Shown here: positions 43,454 to 51,870 of the stretch, one piece after another
How the letters are laid out: the number at the start of each line of letters is the position of its first letter
How positions within the stretch are numbered: position 1 is the first letter of the stretch
Assembly (NCBI GenBank): GCA_009698575.1
Contig: WLPX01000006.1
Location: 1 to 64,000 of the forward strand
Length of the DNA: 64,000 bases
DNA from: Actinomycetota bacterium
GTDB lineage: Bacteria > Actinomycetota > Actinomycetes > S36-B12 > UBA5976
Direction of reading: 5' to 3'
Translations under genes and position numbers: made by a program
Notes under the pieces: generated by a model
Database searches by the model: none
Seen by the model: the letters and a program-made list of their open reading frames with translations, nothing else
What the model was told of the DNA's origin: nothing

Positions 43454-43885
43454 GTGGCACCTTCTCCGAGAATTAATGCGCGTGCAGTAGCAATGATCCT
43501 TGCTGGCGTTTTTGTCATGCTCACATTGGCAGTGCCACTAAGAGCGTTGATTAAGGAACGGCGCGAAATTGGATCTTTAAAGCAACAAGTAACTGCGCAA
43601 CAAGTCAAAATCGATGATCTAAAAAATCGCCAAGCGCGCCTTGCGGACAAAGCATATTTAAAGGCTTTAGCGCGAGAGAGACTTAATTATGTTTTCCCTG
43701 GTGAAGTCGGCTTTGTAGTTCTAGATGAAGAAACTAATACTGCGATCACAGGTGTATCTGGGGCATTGGTTCCGAACAACGATGATTCTTGGTACACAAA
43801 ACTTTGGACAAGTACCAAACTGGCAGATAATCCACCAGCCGAAAATGATCCACTTGTTGTGCAATCTGACGACCTCCCTCAGTAG
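43454..43885 (+). CDS. ftsB: Septum formation initiator FtsB/DivIC-like
   Basis: A 143-residue bitopic membrane protein: a short basic N-terminus, one helix at about 14-30 (AMILAGVFVMLTLAVPL), a coiled coil (~35-62, KQQVTAQQVKIDDLKNRQAR), and the conserved LARERLNYVFPGEVGFVV segment. This is the FtsB/DivIC family, which with FtsL and FtsQ activates septal wall synthesis. The position between eno and DUF501 is the standard actinobacterial arrangement (Rv1024-like). The divisome theme connects it to the GlpR-like protein elsewhere in the window. Confidence 0.92.
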   Translation: MAPSPRINARAVAMILAGVFVMLTLAVPLRALIKERREIGSLKQQVTAQQVKIDDLKNRQARLADKAYLKALARERLNYVFPGEVGFVVLDEETNTAITGVSGALVPNNDDSWYTKLWTSTKLADNPPAENDPLVVQSDDLPQ

Positions 43886-43890
43886 GTCAA

Positions 43891-44397
43891 ATGCTCACGC
43901 CTGAAGATTTTGCAGCAGTTTCAGCACAACTAGGCCGCGAACCTCGCAGCGTGATTGACGTGGCGCATAGGTGTTCGTGTGGCCAACCTGATGTTTTGAA
44001 AACCTCACCTCGACTAGATGATGGAACTCCGTTTCCTACTTTGTATTACATGACTTGTCCCAAAGCCACAGGTGCGATTGGAACTTTAGAAGCCAACGGA
44101 GTAATGAAGGAACTTGCTGATGCCTTAGCAGCAGATCCATTGTTAGCTGCAGAGTATGAAAAAGCACATGAGATTTATTTGCATGAACGAGAAGCCATTG
44201 AGCACGTGACCGAAATTGCTGGAATCAGTGCCGGTGGAATGCCCACTCGAGTTAAATGTCTACATGTATTAATTGGCCATTCGTTAGCAGCTGGACCTGG
44301 TGTGAATCCGTTAGGTGATCGGGCTCTAGCAATGCTTAAAGACTGGGGACAAACAGGTCCGTGTGGCGGTGATGACCTTGCGGGTAGCAGCAATTGA
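43891..44397 (+). CDS. DUF501 family protein
   Basis: A 168-residue protein of the DUF501 family, widespread in Actinobacteria next to ftsB and ppx. Typical motifs are AHRCSCGQPDVLKTSPRL, FPTLYYMTCPKA, GIPTRVKCLH-like GGMPTRVKCLHVLIGHSL and a C-terminal GPCGG. Conserved cysteines and histidines suggest metal or cofactor binding. The family's function is unknown. It overlaps the ppx start by 26 bp, so the two are coupled. Confidence 0.93.
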   Translation: MLTPEDFAAVSAQLGREPRSVIDVAHRCSCGQPDVLKTSPRLDDGTPFPTLYYMTCPKATGAIGTLEANGVMKELADALAADPLLAAEYEKAHEIYLHEREAIEHVTEIAGISAGGMPTRVKCLHVLIGHSLAAGPGVNPLGDRALAMLKDWGQTGPCGGDDLAGSSN

Positions 44398-45310
44398 TTG
44401 TGGGACAAATTCCATTCGATTATTGATCGCAGACATCGAAGCCGGAAAGTTAACGGATGTAGTGCGAACTATGGTGATAGTTCGTTTGGGTGAAGGCGTA
44501 GACCAAACAGGACAATTCTCGCAAGCTGCACTGCAGCGAACTTTTGCTGCTGTCGATACCTATGCAGAATTAATCAATCAACATAAACCCACTCAGATTC
44601 GGTTTGTTGCCACGAGCGCAAGTCGAGATGTCTCAAACCGCGACGAGTTTGTCGCAGGAGTTGTTTCCAGATTGGGAATTGAACCCGATGTCATCAGCGG
44701 TGATGAAGAAGCCGCGCTTTCTTTTCTTGGGGCAACTGCAGATTTAGTAAATGATGCCAACCCACCAGAAGCACCCTTCTTGGTTGTGGACATCGGCGGC
44801 GGCTCCACTGAGTTTGTCTTAGGAACTACAAAGCCAACGGCAGCAATAAGCACCAATGTGGGTTGCGTGCGGATGACCGAGCGTCACTTAGTTAGCGATC
44901 CACCCACGGCCGAAGAGATTGCCGCAGCCACTGCTGACATCGAAGCAGCAATCGACTTGGCTTGGTTAGCAGTGCCGGTATCCCAAGCGCACAGCTTGAT
45001 TGGATTAGCAGGTTCCGTTACGACAGTCGCAGCACTAGCCCTTGGACTATCTGAATATGATTCAACTGCAATACATGGCAGTCGAATCTCAGCTGCTGAC
45101 GTTCACCGCGTGACCCAAGACTTACTAGCTATGACTCGAGCAGATCGGGCTAAATTAGGCCCAATGCATGAGGGTCGAATTGACGTTATTGGCTCAGGTG
45201 CGCTGGTCCTAGATCGCATCATGGCCAGAACTGGGATGACCGAAGTCGTTGTCTCTGAGCGTGACATCCTAGATGGCATCGCCCGCGCACTAGTTTCTAA
45301 CCCCAGTTAG
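44372..45310 (+). CDS. ppx: Ppx/GppA-family phosphatase
   Basis: About 312 residues from the ATG at 44372, giving MTLRVAAIDCGTNSIRLL; a GTG at 44363 is also possible. This is the ASKHA-fold exopolyphosphatase/pppGpp phosphatase family: the first phosphate loop is CGTNSIRLL, the second is DIGGGSTEF, and GDEEAALSFLG supplies the catalytic Glu. The short, single-domain form matches the actinobacterial Ppx2 type (Rv1026 in mycobacteria), which acts on short polyphosphate. It closes the eno-ftsB-DUF501 operon. Confidence 0.93.
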   Translation: MTLRVAAIDCGTNSIRLLIADIEAGKLTDVVRTMVIVRLGEGVDQTGQFSQAALQRTFAAVDTYAELINQHKPTQIRFVATSASRDVSNRDEFVAGVVSRLGIEPDVISGDEEAALSFLGATADLVNDANPPEAPFLVVDIGGGSTEFVLGTTKPTAAISTNVGCVRMTERHLVSDPPTAEEIAAATADIEAAIDLAWLAVPVSQAHSLIGLAGSVTTVAALALGLSEYDSTAIHGSRISAADVHRVTQDLLAMTRADRAKLGPMHEGRIDVIGSGALVLDRIMARTGMTEVVVSERDILDGIARALVSNPS

Positions 45311-45356
45311 GAACTTTTGGGATTACCTGTCAGGATTAAGCGGTGGAAAACACCAC

Positions 45357-45434
45357 GCCCCTGTAGCCCAATCGGTTAGAGGCACACGACTTAAAATCGT
45401 GCCAGTGTCGGTTCAAGTCCGACCAGGGGTACCA
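45357..45434 (+). tRNA. tRNA with anticodon TAA (nominal tRNA-Leu) but short variable arm
   Basis: The cloverleaf is complete: acceptor GCCCCTG pairs with CAGGGGT (a G1-T72 wobble), D-stem GCC/GGC, anticodon stem CACGA/TCGTG around CTTAAAA with anticodon TAA, T-arm GTCGG/CCGAC around TTCAAGT, discriminator A (45431) and an encoded CCA (45432-45434). The variable region is only CCAGT (5 nt). Canonical bacterial tRNA-Leu molecules are class II with a variable stem of 10 or more nt, so this gene is a tRNA by structure and Leu by anticodon, but unusual. It lies 46 bp after ppx and is the only one of the three tRNAs here with an encoded CCA. Confidence 0.9.
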
Positions 45435-45443
45435 AATCCTAGG

Positions 45444-45469
45444 GTTTAAAAAGCTAGGTTTAGGGGTAG
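45444..45469 (+). promoter_or_regulatory. Candidate SigB/SigF-type promoter of the BI-1-like gene
   Basis: GTTT (45444-45447) and GGGTAG (45464-45469) are separated by 16 bp. This resembles the GTTT-N15/17-GGGTAT pattern of actinobacterial SigF/SigB stress sigma factors. It lies 47 bp before the ATG. One example in one window is weak evidence. Confidence 0.35.
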
Positions 45470-45516
45470 AAACATCACAAGTCGAGGGTCAAAAAGATTC
45501 TCAACGGGAGGAATAA

Positions 45517-46263
45517 ATGAGTAATCCAGTATTGGTTCGCGCAACCGGTGAAACCTTAAATCCAGAAACCGGTGCAATCACTTCGCCAACTTTCACCGGC
45601 GCCCGCATGACGATGGATGATGTCATCGTCAAATCTGGGATGTTGTTTGTAATTCTCTTAGTCGGAGCTTTTGTAGGTTGGACAGTTCCAGGCCTAACTT
45701 TCGTGGCATTTTTCGTAGGTATGGGACTTGCCTTTGCCAACATTTTCAAGAAAGAAGTGAGCCCAGCTTTAGTTTTGGCTTATGGCGTAGCTGAGGGTGT
45801 TTTCCTCGGTGGCATAAGTAAGTGGTATTCCATGGCCTATGCCGATACCGCACCGAATTTAGTTTCCCAGGCAGTCATGGGAACGCTCATTGCATTCGGC
45901 ACCATGTTGTTCCTGTACAAGTCTGGAATTATCAAAGTTAATGGCAAGTTCAAAAAGATATTCATGGTTGCCATGGTTTCGTACCTGGTTATTGCTGTGG
46001 CTTCTTTGATCTCGAGCCTCGTTGGAGTGGGTGGCGGCTGGGGCTTCTACGGCGTTGGTGGACTTGGCCTGCTGCTCTGCGTAGCTGGAGTAGGTCTAGC
46101 TGCGTTCTCATTGGTAATGGACTTTGAGTTGATCACCCAAACGATTGCAGTGGGTGCACCAGAAAAAGAATCCTGGCGCATGGCCTTTGGTTTGATGGTG
46201 ACACTGGTTTGGCTTTACCTTGAACTACTTCGCCTCCTAGCCATTTTGCAGGGGCGCGATTAA
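45517..46263 (+). CDS. Bax inhibitor-1/YccA-like membrane protein
   Basis: A 248-residue protein with seven hydrophobic helices, typical of the bacterial YccA/BI-1 (TMBIM) family as found in Actinobacteria. After a soluble ~35-residue N-terminus with TFTGARMTMDDVIVKSG, the helices include GVAEGVFLGGISKWY and MDFELITQTIAVGAPEKESW, with acidic residues that serve a pH-sensitive channel in the family. The exact function in bacteria is uncertain. GGGAGG before the ATG is a strong ribosome site. The gene has its own promoter candidate and a strong terminator, so it is an independent transcript. Confidence 0.9.
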   Translation: MSNPVLVRATGETLNPETGAITSPTFTGARMTMDDVIVKSGMLFVILLVGAFVGWTVPGLTFVAFFVGMGLAFANIFKKEVSPALVLAYGVAEGVFLGGISKWYSMAYADTAPNLVSQAVMGTLIAFGTMLFLYKSGIIKVNGKFKKIFMVAMVSYLVIAVASLISSLVGVGGGWGFYGVGGLGLLLCVAGVGLAAFSLVMDFELITQTIAVGAPEKESWRMAFGLMVTLVWLYLELLRLLAILQGRD

Positions 46264-46278
46264 TCAAAAATTAAGCAA

Positions 46279-46311
46279 ACAAAAGGGGCTGGCACTGCTG
46301 GCCCCTTTTGT
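46279..46311 (+). terminator. Intrinsic terminator after the BI-1-like gene
   Basis: ACAAAAGGGGC pairs perfectly with GCCCCTTTTGT; the inner bases extend the stem through G-T pairs to a 3-nt ACT loop. The 3' arm itself supplies a TTTT run. It begins 15 bp after the stop codon at 46263. Confidence 0.9.
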
Positions 46312-46348
46312 ATGTGCGAAAACTGCAAAACCTTGGCAAAGTAGTCTC

Positions 46349-46927
46349 ATGAGCGAAATGCACCTAGTTTTGAATTCCGATCTCCGCGGTCCATGGCCAC
46401 AAGGTACTGAAGTTATCTACTTTGGCATGGGTTGTTTTTGGGGAGCAGAAAAGAAACTGTGGGTGATACCTGGGGTGGTTAGCACTGCTGTTGGCTACAT
46501 GGGCGGAACTGCAAGTGATCCAACTTACCCATTAGTTTGTACTGGTTCGACTGGACACAGCGAGATAGTCCTAGTTGCCTATGATCCAGCAAAGACATCG
46601 GTTTATAACTTGCTCAAGTGCTTCTGGGAAAACCACGATCCAACCCAAGGTAATCGCCAAGGAAATGACATTGGGTCGCAGTATCGAAGTGCGGTTTATT
46701 GGACTAACTCAAGTCAAGAAGATTTGGTTCGACAGACGCGCGATGCTTACAACACAATTCTCGTAAGCAAAGGTTTTGATCCAATAACTACTGAACTCGC
46801 GCCTGCAAGTGACTTTAAATTCTGGTACGCCGAGGAATATCATCAGCAGTACTTAATCAAAAATCCAAACGGTTATGACTGCCATGCTCACACTGGAATT
46901 TTGTTACCTGAAATGGCAACCAGCTAA
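46349..46927 (+). CDS. msrA: Peptide methionine sulfoxide reductase MsrA
   Basis: A 192-residue MsrA that repairs methionine-S-sulfoxide. The active site is FGMGCFWGAEKK, with the catalytic Cys near residue 31; TSDPTYPLVCTGSTGHSE-like text, WENHDPTQGNRQGNDIGSQY and EEYHQQYL follow. An extra Cys near the end (YDCHAHTG) may act as a resolving residue. The start at 46349 is likely; an in-frame ATG lies at 46358. Its stop codon overlaps that of the exporter gene by 4 bp (CTAA). Confidence 0.95.
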   Translation: MSEMHLVLNSDLRGPWPQGTEVIYFGMGCFWGAEKKLWVIPGVVSTAVGYMGGTASDPTYPLVCTGSTGHSEIVLVAYDPAKTSVYNLLKCFWENHDPTQGNRQGNDIGSQYRSAVYWTNSSQEDLVRQTRDAYNTILVSKGFDPITTELAPASDFKFWYAEEYHQQYLIKNPNGYDCHAHTGILLPEMATS

Positions 46928-48156
46928 CTTGCAGTTGTTGCTATAACTTTTGGCTTACGAGTTTCGGGCATAAACATTACGAGCACACTCGTTGCCGAAG
47001 CTACGAGCAAACTTGCCAAGAACGGCCACTTAAAGCCGCCAGTAGTGTCTGCGAGATAGCCGAAAAGTAATGGCCCAGCAACAATTCCCAGGTCACTCAT
47101 CATTTGATAAGTAGCAACAACCGGTCCGCCTTTTTTGCCATCAACTATGTCGCCGACCACCGCAGATGGTGCTCCACCTAAGAACGCTGCGCCAACACCC
47201 ATTGCAACCATGGCACCGTAAAACCCAATTAATGTTTCGCTCATTACCAAACACAGCATGGCTGCAACAAGTGCCAGAGTTCCGATAATCATCGAAGGCT
47301 TTCGGCCTTTGGTATCAGTCATTCGTCCAGCCGGCATTAGTAATGATGCCTGCACAATACTGGTCGCCAAGAATCCATAACTAGAAGTTGCGGGACTTTT
47401 TTGTAGAACTGAAACGACAAAAAGTGGGATCAAAGCTGACCGCAAGCCAAATGAAGTCATGCCACTTGAAAGATTTACTACTAAGGCTGTCCAGTAAGCG
47501 CGAAACTTTAGCGCTACCCGAAGTGCCATGGCTGGTTCTTGCAGTTCCGTAGCTTGGGATGAGTCTTTAGTCGGATGACCCAAGCCTTTTGGTAGCGCGA
47601 AGTAGGCAGTTAGTGCTGCGGCGGTAAGTGTGGCTGCATACACAAAGAACGGAGCTCGGATACTGATTCCAACTATTAGGCCGCCAACTGCTGGACCAGC
47701 GAGGCCACCGAATAGGAACCCACTTTGATAAGTACTGGCAGCGCGGCCGCGATGCGCAGAGTCAACTGTACGAAGTAATAACGACATCGAAGATACGGTG
47801 AACATGGCCGATCCAGTACCGCCAATTCCGCGCAACAGAATTAATTGTTCGAATGATTGGGAAACTCCAGCAAGTGCACTAGATAGTGCAACAATGCTCA
47901 AGCCAATCCAAAGCACGCTACGTTCGCCGATCTTGTTCACTAACCAACCACTTGGAGCAGCACTAATAAAACGCATTAAGGCAAAGACGCTAATGACTGA
48001 GCTAGCAGCAAATGCCGAGACGTGAAAAGACTGGGCAAAAACCGGAATGATTGGTGCCACAATGCCAAAGCCAAGTGCGACACAAAATGCGACAGCAGTT
48101 AATACCGGAACTTCAGCAGGTAAATCTTTGAAGTAACGATCGAGGAGATTGCGCAT
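46924..48156 (-). CDS. MFS transporter, drug-efflux type
   Basis: A 410-residue major facilitator protein with 12 predicted helices and a central loop near residue 200. The first half has the family motif LVNKIGERSVLWIG (related to G-x-L-x-D-R-x-G) and the second half MPAGRMTDTKGRKPSMIIG. The early stretch GFGIVAPIIPVF is typical of DHA1-type multidrug exporters. The substrate is unknown. It starts 2 bp after the end of the threonine dehydratase gene on the same strand, which suggests a shared transcript and perhaps export of a metabolite rather than a drug. Confidence 0.88.
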   Translation of the reverse strand: MRNLLDRYFKDLPAEVPVLTAVAFCVALGFGIVAPIIPVFAQSFHVSAFAASSVISVFALMRFISAAPSGWLVNKIGERSVLWIGLSIVALSSALAGVSQSFEQLILLRGIGGTGSAMFTVSSMSLLLRTVDSAHRGRAASTYQSGFLFGGLAGPAVGGLIVGISIRAPFFVYAATLTAAALTAYFALPKGLGHPTKDSSQATELQEPAMALRVALKFRAYWTALVVNLSSGMTSFGLRSALIPLFVVSVLQKSPATSSYGFLATSIVQASLLMPAGRMTDTKGRKPSMIIGTLALVAAMLCLVMSETLIGFYGAMVAMGVGAAFLGGAPSAVVGDIVDGKKGGPVVATYQMMSDLGIVAGPLLFGYLADTTGGFKWPFLASLLVASATSVLVMFMPETRKPKVIATTAS

Positions 48157-48158
48157 GA

Positions 48159-49370
48159 TTAGTAGTGAGTCACCACTTCAAAGCCCTGCGCAATGATCTG
48201 ATTCAAAATTTGCTCACGGTGTTCAAATCCACGAGTTTCGAGCTCAAGCTCCACGTCAACTTCACTGATGGCCAGTGCTGGATTCATGTGAGTATGAGAA
48301 ACCTGAATGATGTTGGTGCCCATGTCACCAACACAGCTGACTAATTTGGCTAACGCACCCGGTTGATCTGCAAGCCGAATTTGAACCATCAAGAATCTGC
48401 CGGAGGTTGCAAGGCCAGTGCGTAAAACGCGATTCAATAACAACGGATCGATGTTGCCTCCTGAAAGGCTCGCCACAACTGGTCCTTCGAAAGCTTCTGG
48501 ATCATCCAAGATCGCAGCAACTGCAGCAATGCCAGCTGGCTCAACTTGTAGTTTGCTTCGTTCTAATGTCAGCAGCAGAGCCCTCGCCAATGATGCTTCA
48601 CTGACTGTGCGAATTTCATCTACGTATTCGGAAATAATTTTGAATGGAACATCACCGGGCTTACCAACAGCAATACCATCAGCCATAGTCGACATCTTTG
48701 GCAACATTTGCGGTGAGCCAGCAGCCAGTGAAGGTGGATACGCGGCAGCCATTTCGGCTTGAACTCCAATTACTTTGACATCGGGGCGCAAACTTTTAAT
48801 TGCTAGGGCAGTGCCAGCAAGTAAACCGCCGCCGCCTGTACAAACTACAACTGTTTTCACATCTGGATTTTGTTCCAGAATTTCCAGTCCCATGGTTCCT
48901 TGACCAGCGACAATATGTTCGTGGTCAAAGGGATGGATAAAGATTGCGCCAGACTGCTCCGAGAATTCAAATGCTGCCACTAATGTTTCATCAATTGTTT
49001 TGCCATGAAACTTTACGGTGGCGCCGTAACCAACTGTGGCCTGGAACTTAGGCAGTGGTGCACCAAGCGGCATAAAGATTGTGGCTTCGATACCAAGAAT
49101 CTGCGCAGCTAGTGCAACACCTTGTGCGTGATTGCCAGCACTTGCTGCAACTACACCACGAGCCCGCTCGGCTTCAGATAGTCGAGCGATTCGGTTGTAG
49201 GCGCCACGAATTTTAAATGACCCAGCTCGCTGCAAGTTTTCACACTTAAAGGAAACATTTACGCCGTACTTTTTCTCAATCCAGCCAGCAGAAAGGCTTG
49301 GTGTGTGACGAATCACTCCGTCAAGGAGCGAGGCCGCATCTCGGATGTCATCGAGGTTCACTGGTTTCAC
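48159..49370 (-). CDS. ilvA: Threonine ammonia-lyase with C-terminal ACT domain
   Basis: A 403-residue PLP enzyme that deaminates threonine to 2-oxobutanoate, the first step toward isoleucine. The lysine binding PLP is in SFKIRGAYNR (about residue 53), the phosphate loop is TGGGGLLAGTAL, and SAGNHAQGVA is typical. Residues ~325-403 form one ACT domain (LADQPGALAKLVSCVG) for allosteric control. The form is the mid-length type, shorter than E. coli IlvA, which has two ACT modules. Start GTG at 49370; the exporter gene follows in the same transcript. Confidence 0.94.
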   Translation of the reverse strand: MKPVNLDDIRDAASLLDGVIRHTPSLSAGWIEKKYGVNVSFKCENLQRAGSFKIRGAYNRIARLSEAERARGVVAASAGNHAQGVALAAQILGIEATIFMPLGAPLPKFQATVGYGATVKFHGKTIDETLVAAFEFSEQSGAIFIHPFDHEHIVAGQGTMGLEILEQNPDVKTVVVCTGGGGLLAGTALAIKSLRPDVKVIGVQAEMAAAYPPSLAAGSPQMLPKMSTMADGIAVGKPGDVPFKIISEYVDEIRTVSEASLARALLLTLERSKLQVEPAGIAAVAAILDDPEAFEGPVVASLSGGNIDPLLLNRVLRTGLATSGRFLMVQIRLADQPGALAKLVSCVGDMGTNIIQVSHTHMNPALAISEVDVELELETRGFEHREQILNQIIAQGFEVVTHY

Positions 49371-49516
49371 TAGTCAATGTTGGCACGGACAGGCTTAACA
49401 ATCTAATTACCAAGTTTCAATAGTGATTCAGCCCACGGTGGAATGTAAGAATATCGAGCATCCATTCGTTGGTAAGTTAGGGGTAGAAATAAACCCCCTT
49501 AAGGATTAAGGCGAAT

Positions 49517-50515
49517 ATGACTCTGGCAATTAAAGCATCAGGATTGGCGAAAGCTTATGGAGATGTCATTGCACTTAATGGAATCGACATCGAAGTTGAG
49601 CAAGGAACGGTACTTGGCTTACTGGGACCAAATGGTTCTGGCAAGACCACGACAGTGCGAATCCTTGCAACCTTGCTACAGGCCGATAGTGGGTCGGCAA
49701 GTGTTGGCGGCTTTGACGTTGCAACCCAACAAGATGAGGTTCGAAGTGTCATTGGCCTAACTGGTCAATATGCCGCAGTTGATGAGTACTTAACTGGTCG
49801 GGAAAATCTGGAATTATTCGGTCGCCTTTTTCACTTAAGTAAATTCGACGCCGCTAAACGTGCCGCCGAGTTATTGGATCGATTCGATCTCACCGATGCA
49901 GCTGATCGTGGCATCAAGGGTTACTCAGGTGGCATGCGCAGACGCTTAGACCTCGCTGCCTCATTAATCGGTCGTCCTAACGTGTTGTTCTTGGATGAGC
50001 CAACTACCGGTTTAGATCCACGTAGTCGTCAAGGTATGTGGGAAGTCATTGAAGCTTTAGTTGCTGATGGCACCACAGTATTGCTGACAACTCAATATTT
50101 AGAAGAAGCCGATCAACTTGCTGATCGTATTGTGGTTTTGGATCATGGAAATGTAATTGCCCAAGGCACATCTGACCAATTGAAGTCACAAGTGGGTGGC
50201 GATCGAATTGAGATCGTTTTAGAAAATGTCAGCGAAATTGCTCGGGCTGCTGAACTAATTGCAGAATTTGGTTCGGCACCTGCCACGACCGAAGATGTCA
50301 CTAAGACTGTGCTGTTACCAGTTGCTGGTGGCTCGACTGCAATCGTGAACATCGTGCGCAAACTTGATGAAAATAAGATCTCGATTGCTGACATTGCACT
50401 CCGCAGACCAACACTTGATGATGTGTTCCTGAGCTTGACTGGGCATGCTGCCGAAGATAAAACGGAAACTCTTGATTCCCCGAAAGGCCGTCGCGGCCGT
50501 AAGGCAAGGAGATAG
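49517..50515 (+). CDS. ABC transporter ATP-binding protein (DrrA-like)
   Basis: A 332-residue ATPase of the daunorubicin-resistance type. Walker A is GPNGSGKTTT (about residue 40), the signature is YSGGMRRRLDLAASL, and Walker B is VLFLDEPTTGLDP; TTQYLEEADQLADRI includes the switch His-like region. The C-terminal ~90 residues form the DUF4162-type tail typical of DrrA. It pairs with the permease gene 2 bp downstream. The substrate may be a drug, lipid or glycolipid. Confidence 0.94.
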   Translation: MTLAIKASGLAKAYGDVIALNGIDIEVEQGTVLGLLGPNGSGKTTTVRILATLLQADSGSASVGGFDVATQQDEVRSVIGLTGQYAAVDEYLTGRENLELFGRLFHLSKFDAAKRAAELLDRFDLTDAADRGIKGYSGGMRRRLDLAASLIGRPNVLFLDEPTTGLDPRSRQGMWEVIEALVADGTTVLLTTQYLEEADQLADRIVVLDHGNVIAQGTSDQLKSQVGGDRIEIVLENVSEIARAAELIAEFGSAPATTEDVTKTVLLPVAGGSTAIVNIVRKLDENKISIADIALRRPTLDDVFLSLTGHAAEDKTETLDSPKGRRGRKARR

Positions 50516-50517
50516 CT

Positions 50518-51366
50518 ATGAGTACTGCAACGCAAACTTCGGTTAAAGAAAATACGGCTCCTCGCCCAAAATTGGGTTGGCTAGTAACTGACAGCATCGC
50601 CGTCTCGCGTCGGCACTTGCTCAAAATAACTCGGGTACCTGAATCACTATTCTTTGCGCTGATCCAGCCAGTCATGTTCGTACTGTTGTTTGCATTTGTC
50701 TTTGGTGGGGCAATTGATGTTGGCCCAAATGGTGCCCAGTCTTACCGTGAATATTTGATTCCCGGAATCTTGGCTCAGACCGTGATGTTTGCAGTTGCCG
50801 GAATCACAGTTGGAATTACCGAAGACGCCAGCAAGGGAATTATGGATAGATTCCGTTCCTTGCCTATGCGTCCCGGCGCGGTACTTACTGGCCACACTTT
50901 GGCTTCGCTATTGCAGAACACGTTAGTTATTGGAATTCTGTCCGTCACAGGTTATGCAGTTGGTTGGCGAATCCACAATGGTGCTTCCGATGCTGCCCTG
51001 GCGTATCTGATGTTTGCCTTGTTCGCGTATGCCATCACTTGGGTGGGCGCTTGGATTGGCCTGAAAATGCCTAATACTGAAGTAGCAAGTACTGCAGGAC
51101 TTGCATGGATTTTCCCATTCACATTTGCTTCGAACATTTTCACGCCAGTTGCAACTATGCCAACATGGCTCCAGCCGTTTGTGTTGTGGAATCCAGTTTC
51201 ATGTTTGGCACTTTCAGCTCGCCAACTCTTTGGGAATCCAACGCCGCTTTTAGGTGATTCTTTCCCAGAGCGTTACCCAGTGCAGCTTTCGTTCGCCTAT
51301 GCAATCTTGTTGTTAGCGATTTTTGCGCCACTTGCAGTGCGTGCCTTTAAAACTCGCAATAAGTAA
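50518..51366 (+). CDS. ABC transporter permease (DrrB-like)
   Basis: A 282-residue ABC-2-type permease with six hydrophobic helices, matching DrrB in size. After ~40 soluble residues come the helix with FFALIQPVMFVLLFAFVFGG, PNGAQSYREYLIPGIL, and MDRFRSLPMRPGAVLTGHTL, which is characteristic. AAGGAG precedes the ATG, which lies 2 bp after the ATPase stop. The two proteins should form a half-and-half exporter. The gene ends 1 bp before the convergent greA. Confidence 0.93.
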   Translation: MSTATQTSVKENTAPRPKLGWLVTDSIAVSRRHLLKITRVPESLFFALIQPVMFVLLFAFVFGGAIDVGPNGAQSYREYLIPGILAQTVMFAVAGITVGITEDASKGIMDRFRSLPMRPGAVLTGHTLASLLQNTLVIGILSVTGYAVGWRIHNGASDAALAYLMFALFAYAITWVGAWIGLKMPNTEVASTAGLAWIFPFTFASNIFTPVATMPTWLQPFVLWNPVSCLALSARQLFGNPTPLLGDSFPERYPVQLSFAYAILLLAIFAPLAVRAFKTRNK

Positions 51367-51367
51367 A

Positions 51368-51850
51368 TTACGGAACGTAAAGTTCGGCAGCAACAATCAC
51401 AATTCGTAAGGTCTTGCCGGACGGAGTTTCGTAGGAAATCTCCGCACCGACTTCTTGATTCAGTACTGCTGCGCCCATTGGGCTAGTAGGCGAGTAGACA
51501 TCAATTGAAGTATGTGCTGCTTCTTCGCGGGAACCCAGTAGAAAAGTTTCAGTGTCATCCAAGTCAGGGAAGTTAACTGTTACGACCATGCCCTGCGAAA
51601 CGATGCCTTCTTCAATTTCTGGTGTGCCGATATGTGCCGTTTCTAGCATCTTGGTTAGCTGGCGAACTCGGCCTTCGTTCTTTCCCTGCTCTTCGCGGGC
51701 AGCGTGGTAGCCACCATTTTCTTTCAGGTCACCCTCTTCGCGGGCAGCAGCAATACGTGCCTTAATTTCCTCGCGCAAGTCACCGCTTCGATTCTCTAAC
51801 TCAGCTTTGAGTCGATCGAATGCTTCTTGGGTTAGCCATACTTCGTTCAC
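51368..51850 (-). CDS. greA: Transcription elongation factor GreA
   Basis: A 160-residue GreA that rescues backtracked RNA polymerase by stimulating transcript cleavage. N-terminal coiled coil (about 1-75) with the tip acidic residues around AREEGDLKENGGYHAAREEQ, and the C-terminal FKBP-like domain from about 80 (SPTSPMGAAVLNQEVGAEI). In mycobacteria greA lies next to a DUF4307 gene and mca (Rv1080c-Rv1082), the same arrangement as here. The start is a GTG at 51850, with TAATCT 7 nt upstream. Confidence 0.95.
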   Translation of the reverse strand: MNEVWLTQEAFDRLKAELENRSGDLREEIKARIAAAREEGDLKENGGYHAAREEQGKNEGRVRQLTKMLETAHIGTPEIEEGIVSQGMVVTVNFPDLDDTETFLLGSREEAAHTSIDVYSPTSPMGAAVLNQEVGAEISYETPSGKTLRIVIVAAELYVP

Positions 51851-51857
51851 TCGATAG

Positions 51858-51863
51858 AGATTA
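51858..51863 (-). promoter_or_regulatory. -10 element, leaderless promoter of greA
   Basis: TAATCT on the - strand ends 7 nt before the GTG at 51850, 7 bp from the DUF4307 stop. It gives greA an independent leaderless start within the DUF4307-greA run. Confidence 0.5.
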
Positions 51864-51870
51864 CGCGTAT

